A DNA stretch of 64,000 nt. Origin: Heterocephalus glaber (Eukaryota > Chordata > Mammalia > Rodentia > Bathyergidae). This document shows, piece after piece, positions 44,618 through 57,170 of this stretch; the stretch's first letter is position 1, and each line of letters opens with the position of its first letter. The stretch is taken from the NCBI RefSeq assembly GCF_000247695.1, contig NW_004624776.1, forward strand, positions 16,929,096 through 16,993,095, given 5' to 3'. Under the pieces are notes generated by a model. That model searched no databases. It was given only the letters and a program-made list of their open reading frames with translations, and was not told where the DNA came from. A program made the position numbers and the translations under genes.

Positions 44618-45835
44618 GTGTTCTCATTTGACAGCTGACTCTCCTGTCTGCTTCGTGAATCAGTGGCAGTATCTGGGGCCTGGGATTTAGCTCAGTGGTG
44701 CTGTGCCTTCCTGGAAGAAGTGCCATGGTCCTCCGTGTCCACTGCACCTTCCTCTTGTGTCTCGGGTAGCTGCACCCTCTCTCCCAGTGCACTCTTGCAC
44801 TGGGCACCTGTGCTCGGGCTTTGCTCTGCTGGCTCCTCTGTCTCCCTCGCCATCTCACTGTGAGCACAGTGTGGTGCTCCATCCTCTTCTCCAATCTAGC
44901 ACTTGTCTGCACTCAAAGACCAATGAATGAACGTCATAGTCATATACCAACTGCTGTTAAGAGCTGTTGCAATGATCTTGTGCAGAAGTTAGAGATAGCA
45001 ACTTCAAAAGTAAAACCAAAACATTGGTTTGATAAGGTTCTCAAAGAAATAGGAACTATTTAGCCTCAGTTAACAGTTCATCTCTCATGCCATTTGCAGG
45101 GTAGAGGTTTGATAAGTAGTGTTTCCAGTCTGAACCAAAGTTCTTCCTTAGCAGAAGCAAAGTACAGTAAAGCCCTCAAGTCATAAGAGCCACACACAGA
45201 ACAATCTGTCCAGCAATGAATCAGACTCCAGGACCTCCCCAGGGATTTCAGGGCTGGCCTGAGAACTGGCCTGGTCTTGTCAGGTGGGTGAGAGCTCAAG
45301 TGGCCCACGTGGAGCCCAGAGGGATGGAAGGAAACCAGGAGGGGTTTTTATAGAGGCCACAAACACAGCTGCATTAGGTCAGGCAGAGTGAAAATTAGAG
45401 GAGCCATTATATTTATTTACATGCAGGCAATTAATGTTAATGATGCCCACTGTGTGAACAAAAGGGATGAAGTTTAGAGTGATTTGAAGGACACCTGAGA
45501 AGTGAGAAAATAAAGATCCAGTGTAGATAACATATTGTAGATCTTGCCTGGGAGAAAAGTGAAAATGACCCAGAATTGGTGAGGCCAGAGGTTTACAGAG
45601 TTTGGGGGAACCTTATGGAGAAAGGGAACATAAAACTATGAAAATAAATACATACAAAAATTAAAATTGATTTAGAAGGGGCCAGTGCAAAGGAAGGCCT
45701 GCAGCTGAGCTCCACGCTCCATGGTAGATACCCTTACAGCTTCAGCAGGGACGGCTTCCTATGGCTCTTCTGCCACTAGGCCACACTCCTGGAAGATCAG
45801 GGTCCTATCTTATACTGACACACTTTGTTATGGCT
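44618..45835. other. IFT88 intron, unassigned
   Basis: 44676-44705 resembles the start of an ID SINE (gcctgggatttagctcagtg) but the match stops there. 44920-45063 is a short open stretch reading NERHSHIPTAVKSCCNDLVQ and KLEIATSKVKPKHWFDKVLK that I do not recognise. Confidence 0.5.
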
Positions 45836-46254
45836 TGTGTCTAAATGTCCCCCCAAAGCCTTGTGCCGTCATAGATGGGGGCTTTTCAGAGGTGGCTGGA
45901 TACAGAGTGTGTGATTAAGGCTGGGATTAATGGTGCCCCACCTTGGGTGTGAATGTGACTTCCCTGAGGTCACTCTAAGGTCACACCCTAAGGGTGGGTA
46001 GCCGGGATAGACTGTAAGGGACAGAAAGAAGGCTCGCTGCTGATGTTGCTTGCTGCTTGCTGCCTTCTGCCTGCCCTTCCATGCCACAGACTGTTTCTCT
46101 TCTGCAATGCCCCTCTGCCATGCCACCCTGTCTTAGAAAGCCAGATGACTATTGACTAAAACCTCTACTCTGAGTTGAAGTAAACCTTTCCTCTTTTAAC
46201 TTGTGGGTGTCAGGTATTTTGTCTCAGCAACAGGAAAATTAATCAAGAGACACA
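45836..46254 (+). mobile_element. ERVL-MaLR LTR
   Basis: It starts TGTTATGGCTTGTGTC and has gatgggggcttttcag, the tgctgccttctgcctgcc segment and 'gtgtcaggtattttgtctc' near its end. It is the same subfamily as 16275-16653 and is sense on the plus strand, antisense to IFT88. Confidence 0.75.
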
Positions 46255-48250
46255 TGATGCATGGCCCACCTGAGATCTAGCACATGGCCAGGCAGTTATA
46301 GTGAAATTGTTACCATGTGGTAGATCAGGTTTAGGTTATAAGAAATATCCTATCTTTTCACTTTCAACACTTAATAAAGCTTATAGAAATTTGTACTCAT
46401 TTGGAGTTGTGAACAGACAAGATGCATTGAATCAATGATGAACAAAAATTAGTCTCATCATATCAATGTTAAAATGGAAGGAGATAGTCACAAAAGGAAA
46501 TATAGAACCAAACAACGACAGTAATCTGTATTTACTGACAAGGACAGCAGTCTCTGTTATTATGCTAAGTGGAAAGTTAAAGACTGTAAGGCAGTATTTT
46601 TATAAAACTTGTATAAAAAGCTCTATTTCACTTCTTTATACATTTTTATTTGAATTAAAAATCATTTACAAAATTTGCTTGAATTTTTAAAAAGAATATT
46701 GTTTCAAAATAATATGGCATTCATATTTTGAAAAAATATCAATTGTGAGGGAAAAAATAGAGAAGGTACAGAATAGAGGAGCAAAGTTAATGTAAGTAAA
46801 ATAATGGGGCAAATTAAATAAATGAAGAAAGAAAATAAGCATTTTTCCCCCCCTTTAAATCTACTTGTCCACATGAATACTTGACCATAGACATCACATA
46901 CTACTCTTCTGGGACTAGAAGAGTAAAACAAGAACCATTCTGAGGTACTGAATCTGACAGCTCCTGCAGAGCAGTGTGGGCAGAAACCACTGCTGGGGCA
47001 GAGGGGCCCAACCCCCTTCTTAGGGAGCAGAACCCTAAGCACGGGGGCCGGGGCCTTCATGCTTTTGCAGTGATATGACTCTGCTGGCATCCACACACAC
47101 CATAATTTTTCTCGTAACATCAGTGGAAAAAACTGCTTCACCATAGCTAGTGTAAGAGGTACTAGAACAACTAGAACAACTGTCCTTATTTTAGAGTGAG
47201 TGGCAATAAAGTCCTGAAAGTTAATGTCCATTTCAGATCGCAGAGCTCACTAAGGTTCAAATCAGAAAAAATGTCCAGGGCTCCATCCACCATACCATGC
47301 TTTTATTCTGTAAGACTAGTTTCTGTCCATTAGAACAAAGAACAATTGTCACCTAGTAAAAGATTCTTAAGAAGACTCACTGTGACTTCAAATTGAAGAG
47401 AAAACAGACTTTAAAATGTTTCCTAGTGACCTGAAATCCAAAGAATCCGTGCACATGGCCTTCACCTCCTGCCCTCAGACCTCTGCCCACCTTTTTCTCT
47501 CCACACCTCACTCTAAGGGTCCAGTCCAAGCCACTGCACATGTGGGGTCCCCAGGGACTGTCTCTGTGGCGCTGAAGCCCTCATCTCTTGGCTTCCCACT
47601 AAACATGGGCCTCACCACACAGCCTCGGTGCTGCTCTCCACTCCCCACCATGCCTGTGCCCTGGACACCAGGGCCAATGGCCAGGATCCTCTGCAATGCA
47701 CACCAGATTGTGAGAACTGCTTTCTGGGTGAATGAGGAACCGACACAGGGCCCTGCGTGAAGGCCTTTGAAACTAACAGCCTTTAAGAAAAGAAGTCATT
47801 GGTAATCTTAGCCTGCCAAATGAAGTCAAAGTACAAATCACCATATTTTGATACCAAGGATAATATTCTATTTGTTATTTCTGGAGGATTTTTTTCAATT
47901 AAATAATGTATAACATGAACAAGATATTCTTGTAGATTTTATTACATATATAAACAAAATTTTATATTTTCTATTACAGTTAATTTTAAAGCTATACCTT
48001 TATAGGATCTTAAAATGGACTTTCTTTCCTATTAAAAATACAACCAAAAGGGTTTCTGCTCAACTAGGTTGTATACTTATTTTCATTGTTGTTTGGTAAT
48101 GACTGGAAATTTGGGTGTAAGTACCAATTATATACTATATTAATTCTGAATGTCACATGATATTTTGTCAATCTGGCCAAAAAAAAAGTATTTCATGAAA
48201 TTGTTTTCTGATTTCTTTGAGTGGGGGTAAGGATATGGCAAATATTAGAA
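46255..48250. other. IFT88 intron, unannotated
   Basis: AT-rich with a GC-moderate patch at 46.9-47.8 kb. It includes a 175-codon minus-strand open frame (46704-47231) without recognisable similarity; see rejected items. Confidence 0.55.
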
Positions 48251-48266
48251 AAGCATTCCTCTATTT

Positions 48267-48356
48267 TTTTTTTTTTTTTTTTTTTTACCGGGTATCAAAC
48301 TCAGGACCTTGCGCTTGCAAGGCAGGTGCTGGAACCACTGAGCTAAATCCCCGGCC
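48267..48356 (-). mobile_element. ID-like SINE, antisense, young
   Basis: Long poly(T), gggtatcaaactcaggacct ... ctaaatccccggcc. Perfect 16-bp duplications aagcattcctctattt at 48251-48266 and 48357-48372. Confidence 0.92.
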
Positions 48357-48751
48357 AAGCATTCCTCTATTTGAATAGTTTGAAAACTGACAAAATTGAT
48401 TAAAGTGTTAATTATTAATATACCTCTATTTTGGGGTTAGCAATGGGAACTTTCTGTATAGTGTATTGCTTTTCTTTCTTTCTTTTTCTCTCTCTCTTTT
48501 TTTTTTTTTGCCTGTTAGTAATAGTTTCCAGACCCTTCTCAGTGTTCTGGCTATTTTTCTCTTCTTTTTTCAGATTTAAAACAGTCCTCAATTGCTGCTC
48601 TTCCCTGCTTGCTCTTTTCCACACATAAAATCTAGCCCTGATAGACTTCTTTGCAGCTAATGTTGTCATGCTAAGTGCTACAAAGGAACAACACATCTTT
48701 AAAAAAAAAAAACAAACCCAAAACAAACAAATAAAAAACCCCCAGTATTTC

Positions 48752-48930
48752 TGCTGGGCACAGCAGCAAATGCCTATAATCTCAGCACTCTGAAGTCTGA
48801 GGCAGGAGTCCAGCCTGGAAAATTTATTAACCTAGCAAGACTCTGTTTCAAAATAAAAAATAAAAAAGGGCTACAGATGTAGCATAGCATTCTCTGAGTT
48901 CAATCCCCAGTACTGGTGGTGGGGGAGGAG
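48752..48930 (+). mobile_element. B1-plus-ID dimeric SINE
   Basis: ctgctgggcacagcagcaaa ... gcaagactctgtttc ... gctacagatgtagcatagca ... ttcaatccccagtactgg. Confidence 0.72.
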
Positions 48931-49159
48931 GAAGGAGTATTCAGGGTTCAGGGAGATACATTAATCCGACCCACATAAACCTGGATGAGTTTATTTTCCT
49001 TCTTAAGTCTACACAAATCTTTTTCCATTTTAAAACAAGTTTTAAAAATCCATGGCCGAATTCATTTTATGTCTACTTCCCTCTCTCACCTTAAATCACA
49101 TTCTATATACTGAACTGGTATTTGATCATCTGCAAGGTGGACCCTTTGGGGGCATAAAG

Positions 49160-49195
49160 TCTGAGTGTTTCTCAAACACCACTGAGTATAAAAAT

Positions 49196-49241
<46 letters not shown>

Positions 49242-49382
49242 CCTGGTCCCCCACATCCAGAGATTTTAAATCTAGGGCAGGGTTTAGGTGGGTCTGGGGT
49301 GAGGCCCAAAGTTTTATAAAACTAAAAAACTCTCTGATTCTGCGACTCCACTGCCCACAGACCACACTTTGAGTAGCACTAT
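49160..49382 (+). mobile_element. MER5A-like hAT element with an internal CA repeat
   Basis: Left end ctgagtgtttctcaaacacc and right end agaccacactttgagtagca match MER5A termini. A (CA)n run has expanded in the middle (49198-49233). Confidence 0.55.
49198..49233. repeat. (CA)n microsatellite
   Basis: About 16-17 CA units with an interrupted start. Likely polymorphic. Confidence 0.95.
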
Positions 49383-49564
49383 TCTAAGACCCTGATCCAT
49401 AATCCAATTAAGGCAGGCTGCCCAAAAAGAGCATTTTAATGTTAATTCTGGTACAAGTTACTAACTCTTCTGGATGCAGATTGAGGAAGGGCTATTTATT
49501 AACTGAAAATCATTATGTGCATCTTTATATTTCTCCATCATTTGAAAGGCAGGAAGGCATAAGA

Positions 49565-49797
49565 ATAAGAACTCGGATTTAGGAGCCAGCTGCCTGGATT
49601 TATCTCATGCATCTGCTTCAAAATACCTGAGTGACCTGGAACAAGCTAGCCACTGTGGGTCTCTGTTTTTTTATCTATATAAATATAGTAATAATGATAT
49701 CATAATCAGCATCATAGGATTATTGAGGTGACTGAATTGGTTAACAGTGCTTATACTTACCATGTGCTCAATAAATATAAGCAGCTGTTATCACTGC
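49565..49797 (+). repeat. MIR SINE, near full length
   Basis: Nearly complete MIR order: ggagccagctgcctgga, gtgacctggaacaagctagc, gtctctgtttttttatctat, ggattattgaggtgactgaa and gtgctcaataaatataagca. Confidence 0.75.
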
Positions 49798-49950
49798 AGT
49801 GCTAGGAATGGAAGCAGGGCCTCAGGGATGCCTAGGCAAATGCTCTACCCTTTGATCGTGCCCCCTGCAAGGACCTGAGTTCGAGCCCCAGTACCAAAAA
49901 AACCCCCAAAACCCAAAAAAGCCCAGTACCGATTGTGCCCCCCAGCCTCC
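49797..49950. mobile_element. Two overlapping ID-like fragments
   Basis: An antisense old-type fragment (gcagtgctaggaatggaagc ... caaatgctctacc) is joined to a sense young-type 3' half (gcaaggacctgagttcgagc ... cagtacc) and a C/A-rich tail. Probably one insertion into the other. Confidence 0.6.
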
Positions 49951-50034
49951 ACTGTTAAGTCTAGTCAAGCAGATGTAATAAAATGGAGTTACCAGGAAAA
50001 CTGCTACCAGAAAGATAAAGACCGCTAACATTAT

Positions 50035-52049
50035 ACAGGAAGAGGCTAGCCAGGCTGCTTACTTCACCTTTTCCTTCCTGAAGGCATATGGACCAGGTCC
50101 ATTCTGTGCAATTTAGCAGCTTCAGGTAAAGGCTTGCTGTGATTATCTATGACATCCCTGGTTTCAACTATATGCCTTTTTCACAAAATGTCTTAAGTTG
50201 GCAATATGAGAAAATTCACCTACAAATATTTACAAGAGCCAACAACTTTAGCAAGAAAAATCTGAAAATCACACTTAGGATAGAAAGTTACCAAACATTA
50301 AAAAGGAACTTGACCAACAATGTCAAAATGTTTATGCAAATCAAGACACGTATGTACACTGAGGTACTCTAAACCCGTTAATGATGTATGTGAAGACATT
50401 TTAAATATTACATAGGAAAAACATTTTTACATTAGGACTTATTTTAAATAAGAAACACACAGAAAAGGTAACAATTAAAAGCTTGAAATTCAAATTTAGA
50501 AAAGGACAGAATCCTTAATTAAGAAATTTATTATATTTTGTTTCATAACTATAGGTTTTATGCCCATACAAGCCAAGAAATCAAAAGTCCTGCTTCACAG
50601 TCTCAGAAAGACGACCCAAAATGGGATGAACAGTAATAAACTGAGAAGCTGGCTCTTAAATCTGTGTGAATTCTTTCTCTGTAAGCCTTTTCTTCTTCCT
50701 AGGACCTTTCCTTTTCCCCTGATACTCCTCCCCTTGTGTTTATAAGCAAAATTAGGTGAGAAAACATCAAGAAACTATTTCTTGGATCTGCAGTGCAATA
50801 AGGGGTACCAGAGAAGATGAAGAAAACTCTTTTGTGGGAATAGGACAATTAGTGGAAAAGAAAGAGAAGGGAAAGAGCCACTCTGGGTGAAATTTGGAGA
50901 AACCAAATAGATTTCAAGGAAATTGGAAAGAGGGACTAAATGGTTTTTAGTACTTTGTGGCTGTGGACTATAACTTTAGTTCTTAACAAAGTCAGGGGTA
51001 CTACAAAGTTTGAGTGCAAAAGGAAAAACTGTTATGAGAAAAGATGTCTAAGTGACATGGAGTTTTACACAGATTACAATGAGGCCAATAATAAAATATA
51101 ACCCGAAGAGGTGCTACATAAGTTCAGAGATGTTAATAGTTTGGGTAAGATAAGTAAGGAAACACTGAGTAGCCCACATGCATTGATGCTAACTCATATG
51201 AGGATGCTCAAGTAGTTGTAAAGCCAATGGGAAATTACTGTGTATAATACAAAGATTATTTGCAATTAATTAATCATTGATTTGTAGAAAGACAGATATT
51301 TCCAGAATTCTTGGGTCCTTGACAAACGATTTGTCTCATGTGTTTTAAATATTCTTTTTGAAGTATAGTTGTCACTGTCAATTGCATTGTTCCAACAAAA
51401 ATGGGGCTTGTTAAGTACAAGTCTAACCCTTTCAAAACACCTTCTCAGAAGAGGCCTTATTTTCACAGTTGAGAAGTCATTTTAGTTTTTCAAAGTACAG
51501 AAGAATATTAAAAGACTTCAGGTCTGTGAGAGAAATGGATAAAAGTTACTTAATATATATATAAATATTTTGATGGAAGAGGAAATGAGAAGCATAGTAG
51601 AAAGTAAAAGTAGGAAATTGTTTCAATAACATTAATCTGTTCATTTAAGTATAATAAAATGTATTAGTCCTTATGGCTATTTGTCCAAAGTAGTCCAATT
51701 TATAAAAAAGATTTGTTTATAAAGATATGTTTATAAAAAAGAGTTTGACAAATATGGCAGAGACTGCGATAAAGCAGAGGGTACAAAAGAGAAAGAGGCA
51801 AAGGGAAAGAGGTAGCAAATGTGAGTCACAAGTCCTATACAGAGCAATGGACAGAATGGAATCTACAATGACTCATCTAAGACACAACTAACAATGAGGA
51901 AATTAAATTAATGGTGAGCTACAAAAACTGTGAAAATGAATTCTAAGGGTTTTTAAAGGTGGATGTTTTCTTCTTTACCTCTCAGGTTCATTTCCAAGGA
52001 ATTCCCTGGCATCAGTGTTTACTGAAGCTTTCATTGAGAGTCTTTGTGA
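50035..52049. other. IFT88 intron, unannotated
   Basis: AT-rich, no recognised repeat, exon or RNA gene. Confidence 0.6.
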
Positions 52050-52250
52050 AGCTGGGCCTAGTGGGCGCATGCCTGTAATCCCAGCACTCTGGGAGGCTGA
52101 GGCAGGAGAGTCACAAGTTCAGGTCCAGCCTGGGCAACTTAACAACTTAACCAAACCCTGTCCAAAACCAAAAAGGCTGGGATGTAGCTCAGTACACAGG
52201 TCCTGGGTTCAACCCCAAACTCAAGTACCATAAAAAGAAACAAAAAATAA
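52050..52250 (+). mobile_element. B1-plus-ID dimeric SINE
   Basis: gctgggcctagtgggcgcat, gcctgtaatcccagcactct, then ggctgggatgtagctcagta and an A-rich tail. Confidence 0.8.
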
Positions 52251-52282
52251 CTCTTGTGAATAACATTAAGAATCAACAAATG

Positions 52283-52374
52283 GAGGGTCAGGGATGTCTC
52301 TCAGTGGTGCCATGCCTGCCTGGCAAGTGCAAGGTCCTGAGTTTGATTCCTGGTACCACCAAAAAAAAAAAAGC
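52283..52374 (+). mobile_element. ID-like SINE
   Basis: gggtcagggatgtctctcag ... gagtttgattcctggtacca with A tail, abutting the truncated L1 start. Confidence 0.8.
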
Positions 52375-53230
52375 TTCTGCATAGCAAAGGAAACAACAGA
52401 GTGAAGAGACTATCTGTGCAAGCTATTCTCCTGATAGAAGATTAAATTCTAAAATTTACAAAAACCCCTCAAAACTTAACCCCCATAAAAATAAACCCAA
52501 CAAAAAAGCTGGAAAATAAACCAAATACGATACTTCCAGAGAATGGCCATATGGTCAATATCTCTAGCCAACAGAAAAATGCAAATTAAAACTACATTGG
52601 AATTCTATCTCACCCCAGTCAGAATGGCTATGATCAAGAATACAAAAAACAATGAATGGTGATGAAGATGGGGTGGCATGGAAGCCTCCTATTCATTGGT
52701 AGGAATGTACTCAAGTATGAACACTACGGAAACCAGCATGGAGATTCCTTAAAAGACTAAATATAGAAATATCAATTCCTGGTTATATGCCTCAAAGAAT
52801 TAAAGACAGTATTCTATACGATAGCATGTATACCCATGTTTACAGAAGCACAATTCACAACAGCTAAGCTGTGGGAACAGCCTACATGGCCATCAACAGA
52901 TAAATGGATGAAGAAAAGGTGGTATTTATATACAATGGAATATTACTCAGCTATAGAGAAGAATGAAATCATGTCATTTGCAGAAAATGGATGGGAATAA
53001 AAACTATCATGTTAAGTGAAAGACTCAGACTCAGAGAGGTGAATATTGTATGTTTTCTCTTATATGAGAACCCTAAAAGATACATACATACCTACAGGTG
53101 AGATGACAGGCAAACTTCTGGTGACAGGGAAGGGGGTCAGTGGGAAGGGAGAGGAAAAAAGGGGTGGGAGAGTGGGACTGAAATGAAGATATGTGAGCTG
53201 CCAACTTCCTCCAACAAGCCTCACTATTAT
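52375..53230 (+). mobile_element. 5'-truncated L1 3' end
   Basis: It begins in L1 ORF2 (gcttctgcatagcaaaggaa), passes gccaacagaaaaatgcaaat, ctcaccccagtcagaatggc and tggaatattactcagctata, ends the frame near 53090 and continues into a G-rich 3' UTR. The reading frame is broken. It is sense on plus, antisense to IFT88. Confidence 0.78.
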
Positions 53231-53849
53231 ATAATAGTAACATGCAGTCATTTAAAGCATTCCTTGTGAACTGGCTGCAAGAAGTTCCCACAAAGTTAGA
53301 AGGTTCTTCTTACTGTTTAAAAGGGGTCAACACTAGAAGTCCACTAAATTGGACATACTAACAGATAAACCATCGTAGTAAGTTGCAAGAAGTGTGTGTG
53401 TTATACATGATCCACATCTGTAGCAGTTTATGTTCACTGTTCAGTGTAACTAAAACTACTGATGCTCAAACTTGTCAAGCCTGAAGACTCTTTGTGCAGT
53501 GCCCATGGCTCTGAATTAGGGAGCTCAACATAATAGTGTACTGAGTTCCAAAAATCTTTCTTGGTTTGAAATATATCCTTCTTTTTGATTCTTATTAATG
53601 AAACACATTTAATAGTGCTTGTGATAGCAATTATGATCACTGGAACATCCATTTACTCCAGCTAACATTTCATAAGGTTTTCATACAAGTTATCTAATTT
53701 CATTAGCTCTTGGTACATTGTATTAGATTGGCCATTATAGCAGGAGTCAACTATATACCCTCGCCTGGCATTTTAATATGAAAGTGATACTGCACAGAAT
53801 CTTTTGAGTAAAAATCTGTATTTGCTCATAATCCTTTTACAACTGGATC

Positions 53850-53933
53850 CTTTTTTTGGTATCGGGGATTGAACTCCAGTCCTTCTGCTTGCGAGGCAGG
53901 CAGCAGAACCACTGAGCTAAATCCCCGGCCCTG
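53850..53933 (-). mobile_element. ID-like SINE, antisense, young
   Basis: ttggtatcggggattgaact ... gctaaatccccggccc, with caactggat duplicated at 53840-53848 and 53934-53942. Confidence 0.9.
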
Positions 53934-54664
53934 CAACTGGATACTTTAAAAAGAGAATGATTAAATCACACCTTAAAAGCAAAGATAAGACAACCACCCA
54001 CATTTCTAAAGTAAGTATGGAATTTAGATTTTTCTCTGTAGTCAAAATAATTGTATTTTTGAAAAAAGTCCTTTGTCACTATATTTTCATAATAAAAAAT
54101 TAACTTAATTCCTCAGTCAGAATTTTATTTCCAATATAGCACTGTCAGCTTCATGAACATATTTTCTATGACAGGTAGATATTCAAAAATCACATTAAAT
54201 TTTAAATATTCTAGGCTCAAACATAGGAGAGATGATTCTTTTAAAAAAGTAATGAGAATTTTTATTCTACATACTGCACACAACAGAGATAGACACAGGA
54301 TGCTTCCATGTGTGCTAATGTCATTCTCAGAGCCGTGCTCTGGTACACCAGGAAACAGCTTAAAGAAAACAGCACTGCTCTTACAGATAAGGACAGTCAT
54401 TGCTTCTCACTAAACACAGGACTCTATGATTAAAACCAAGTATTCAAATTATGCTGTAAATTTTAATGTTTATTTTATTTTATTATTTAATTTTAGTTTT
54501 ATTTTAATAAATGTTTTATTTTAATGTTTTTCTGGTAGTAACTATCCACTGATGACTATAGAGAATTGATTGTATTTCTACCCATAGGGAACCCACTTGT
54601 AACAAAATTTTACCCTTAAACTAAAATTTTAGTTATGCTGGAGCAGAAAAAATTTTCAATGCTT

Positions 54665-54744
54665 TTTTTGGTACCGGAGATTGAACTCGGGACCTTGAGC
54701 TTATAAGGCAGGCACCAGAACCACTGAGCTAAATCTCCAGCCCA
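54665..54744 (-). mobile_element. ID-like SINE, antisense, young
   Basis: ggtaccggagattgaactcg ... gctaaatctccagccc with ttcaatgctt duplicated at 54655-54664 and 54745-54754. It sits about 100 bp past the donor of the IFT88 54.8 kb exon and is sense to that gene's transcript. Confidence 0.9.
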
Positions 54745-54847
54745 TTCAATGCTTCTTTTTGAGAGATACTCCTAACATTCATTTGAGCTATAGCAGACTG
54801 ACATTTTGAAAAGTAACACATAGCAGTTTTGGGCCCATATGAGATAC

Positions 54848-54954
54848 CTGTTCCCTTATTTCTTTCATTTTTTCCAACCTCTTGAGTTTTGTGGCATATT
54901 CTTGAACTTCTTTTAATCCAATATCTGTGCAGAGACGAACCAAGAAGCGCAGAC
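54848..54954 (-). CDS. IFT88: IFT88 internal coding exon (end of TPR domain, charged helix)
   Basis: On the minus strand this exon reads LRFLVRLCTDIGLKEVQEYA followed by a strongly charged helix, TKLKRLEKMKEIREQ. It closes the TPR solenoid and begins the C-terminal tail of IFT88. Its first two bases, GT, complete the Cys codon opened by the 59.5 kb exon. It ends cleanly on CAG with a GTATCT donor, so the downstream junction is phase 0. The acceptor is ...CACAATTTAG. Length is 107 bp, giving 35 full codons. The intron towards the 3' end is 13.4 kb and contains the assembly gap at 43.2-44.1 kb. Confidence 0.96.
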
Positions 54955-55322
54955 CTAAATTGTGAAAGAATATATTTAAAAAGAAGTGTGCATAGTGGTA
55001 AAAGGCCACAAATCAATGAACTCAGCCTTTTGGGACACAAATAGGAATGAGGCCCAAAAATGATGTTTATTTTTTCTTTCTTGAAAAACAATGATGCTTT
55101 GCAATTTCTGAACCAGCCCTCTCCACCTCCCTTGTCCTCAGGCTGCCACATCCTGGAGGAGCAGAACACAAGGGCACTGCTGGGAGAGAACTTTTGGGTG
55201 AGAACCAGGTGTGACATTTGTCAACATGCTGATGGGAGATTCATAAATATGTGTGAAGAGCTCTAAGGGAATCTGGGTTCCAGAATGCAGACAGTTTGTG
55301 TGTGTAATAATAATTACCAAGA

Positions 55323-55411
55323 GGGCCGGGGATTTAGCTCAGTGGTTTTGCTGCCTGCTGCTCAAGCGCAAGGACCCGAGTTTGATCCCCGGTACCAAAA
55401 AAAAAAAAAAA
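55323..55411 (+). mobile_element. ID-like SINE, very young
   Basis: ccggggatttagctcagtgg ... cgagtttgatccccggtacc and a 17-A tail; aattaccaaga at 55312-55322 and 55412-55422. Confidence 0.92.
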
Positions 55412-55477
55412 AATTACCAAGAAAGGTTCATATTGTCAGTAAATATATTCACTCATTATTCATTCACCTATTTTTGC

Positions 55478-55555
55478 AGTGCTGGTGATGGAACACAGGG
55501 CCTTGTGTGTACTAGGCAGGTATTCTACCACTGAGTTACACCTCCAACTCAACTT
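55478..55555 (-). mobile_element. ID-like SINE, antisense (old type)
   Basis: cagtgctggtgatggaacac ... tattctaccactgagttaca. Confidence 0.7.
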
Positions 55556-55559
55556 TTAC

Positions 55560-57170
55560 AATTAACTTCATGGACAGTGATTTTGTTCCTGAAATCTTCC
55601 TCCCTTGTCTTCTGGGCACTGCTTGTCTTCTGTCTCTGACCTCCCTCTCTTACCTCCCCTGTTCCACCTAACATTGGTTTACTTTGTGAACTGTCCTGGG
55701 AGGTTTGTCTTTACAAACCTCAACTGCTCTATCTGTCGATAATTTAAAGCTGGTCTACGACTACTCAGTCTTTGCCACATTCCTTTCTATGCATTATAAC
55801 TTTATTTAAAAAATAGATTAGATCTCTACCTGACATCCACAGTACCTCAAAGAAAACCTATCCCAAGCCGACATCATCATTTTCTCCCAAATCTCCTTTC
55901 TTCCTGTATTATCTCACATTTTATCCCTCACTATCTGCATAAATATCCAGGTTATATAATTAATTAATTATTTCAACTCTATTAAATACACCTTGAGCGC
56001 ATTTCTCCCCATCATCCACTGAGAGCTACCCCGCAGCAGTTGGGTGGGATCTGGGCCTTGCCGTCCCTCACACAGCAGCCAGCCCCCCTGTGTGCAGCCC
56101 TGCATGCCTCCCAAGTCCTGAGATTTCCCAGAGCTCTGCATCATGAACTGTTTTGCTTCTTACTGACTTCATCACCACCTTACCTAACCCTGAAGCGTCT
56201 TCTATCCACTAGTAGAAACTTCCTCTGTATTTCCCAAAATTTAATTATCTCTTTGTCCTTGGTAGGTTTACAATTTTTAGGAACCTTTTGTTTGTAGTAT
56301 AGCAAAACACATGTTCCATCTGCTACATTTTTTGAAATAGGCTACAGTTTGAACTAGATTCTGCTCTCTTGTATTTCCTTACTGTTCCTGATGCTGCTCT
56401 GCCTTTCCCTTCTCCCGTTTTCCACATTTCAGAGACTAGTGGCTCCACCCTTCCAGCTCCCCATACCCAGGTCCCTGGTGTCATCCTTGGCATGCCTTTC
56501 ACTCCCAATCCAAAGACCCAACAAGTTCTCTCATCAATTATCTTAGAAACATATTTTCAGTCTGCCCCTTTCACCACCTCCACTCTATCACTGGAGGCTA
56601 GGCTAATACTGCGTATTCTCATGTAGATGACATCTACCCAGTTGATTCTCCAGATGGCAGCCAAAGCGATCTTTTTGTGTGGACCTCTAGTGCAGAAGTC
56701 TGAGTCGTTGCTGTTACTGATGCTCTGTCAGGTCAGGTTACTGTTCTGCTCAATGTTCTCCAGAGGGTGACCATCTTCCAAAATGTACCCTGAAGTTCTT
56801 ATCTAAGGCCCAGGAGGATGTCAGGCCCTGCCTCCTCAGGCTGCCTTCTTCTCTGACTTAGCTCCTCCCATTCTCCCACCAGGTGGTCCACTGTGTGCCA
56901 AGCACACGAACCTCAATATCTTCATGGTTTGCTTCCTTTTATTCTTTCTGGTTTCTGCGTATAGGCTACCTTGTGTGCTCTCCTGACCATCCTGTCTAAA
57001 ACACTCACCTTCTAGTACCCTATACCTTCTTCCCTGTGCTTCTTTTACGGCACTTACAACTACTGACATGTTATGTATCTGTTTTTTTTTCTCTTCCCAC
57101 TAGAATAAACACCCCATGACACCAAGGATTTTAGTTTGTTAGTTTTCTGCTTTATCCACAGAGGTAGAAC
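55560..57170 (+). repeat. L2-rich ancient repeat tract
   Basis: Pyrimidine-rich sequence with L2-like segments (cagttgattctccagatggc, caggttactgttctgctcaa and the end tagaataaacaccccatgac). Not resolved further. The short open frames in it show no protein similarity I recognise. Confidence 0.4.

Noticed and set aside
44676..44705. Full ID SINE at this position
   Set aside because: Only the first 25-30 bases match; the B box and tail are absent, so it is at most a fragment.
46704..47231. 175-codon open frame on the minus strand, the longest without N
   Set aside because: It has no recognisable domain, runs through AT-rich poly-Phe/Leu text at its end, lacks splice or promoter context, and lies on the IFT88 intron sense strand. 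It looks like a chance frame, perhaps over an old repeat.
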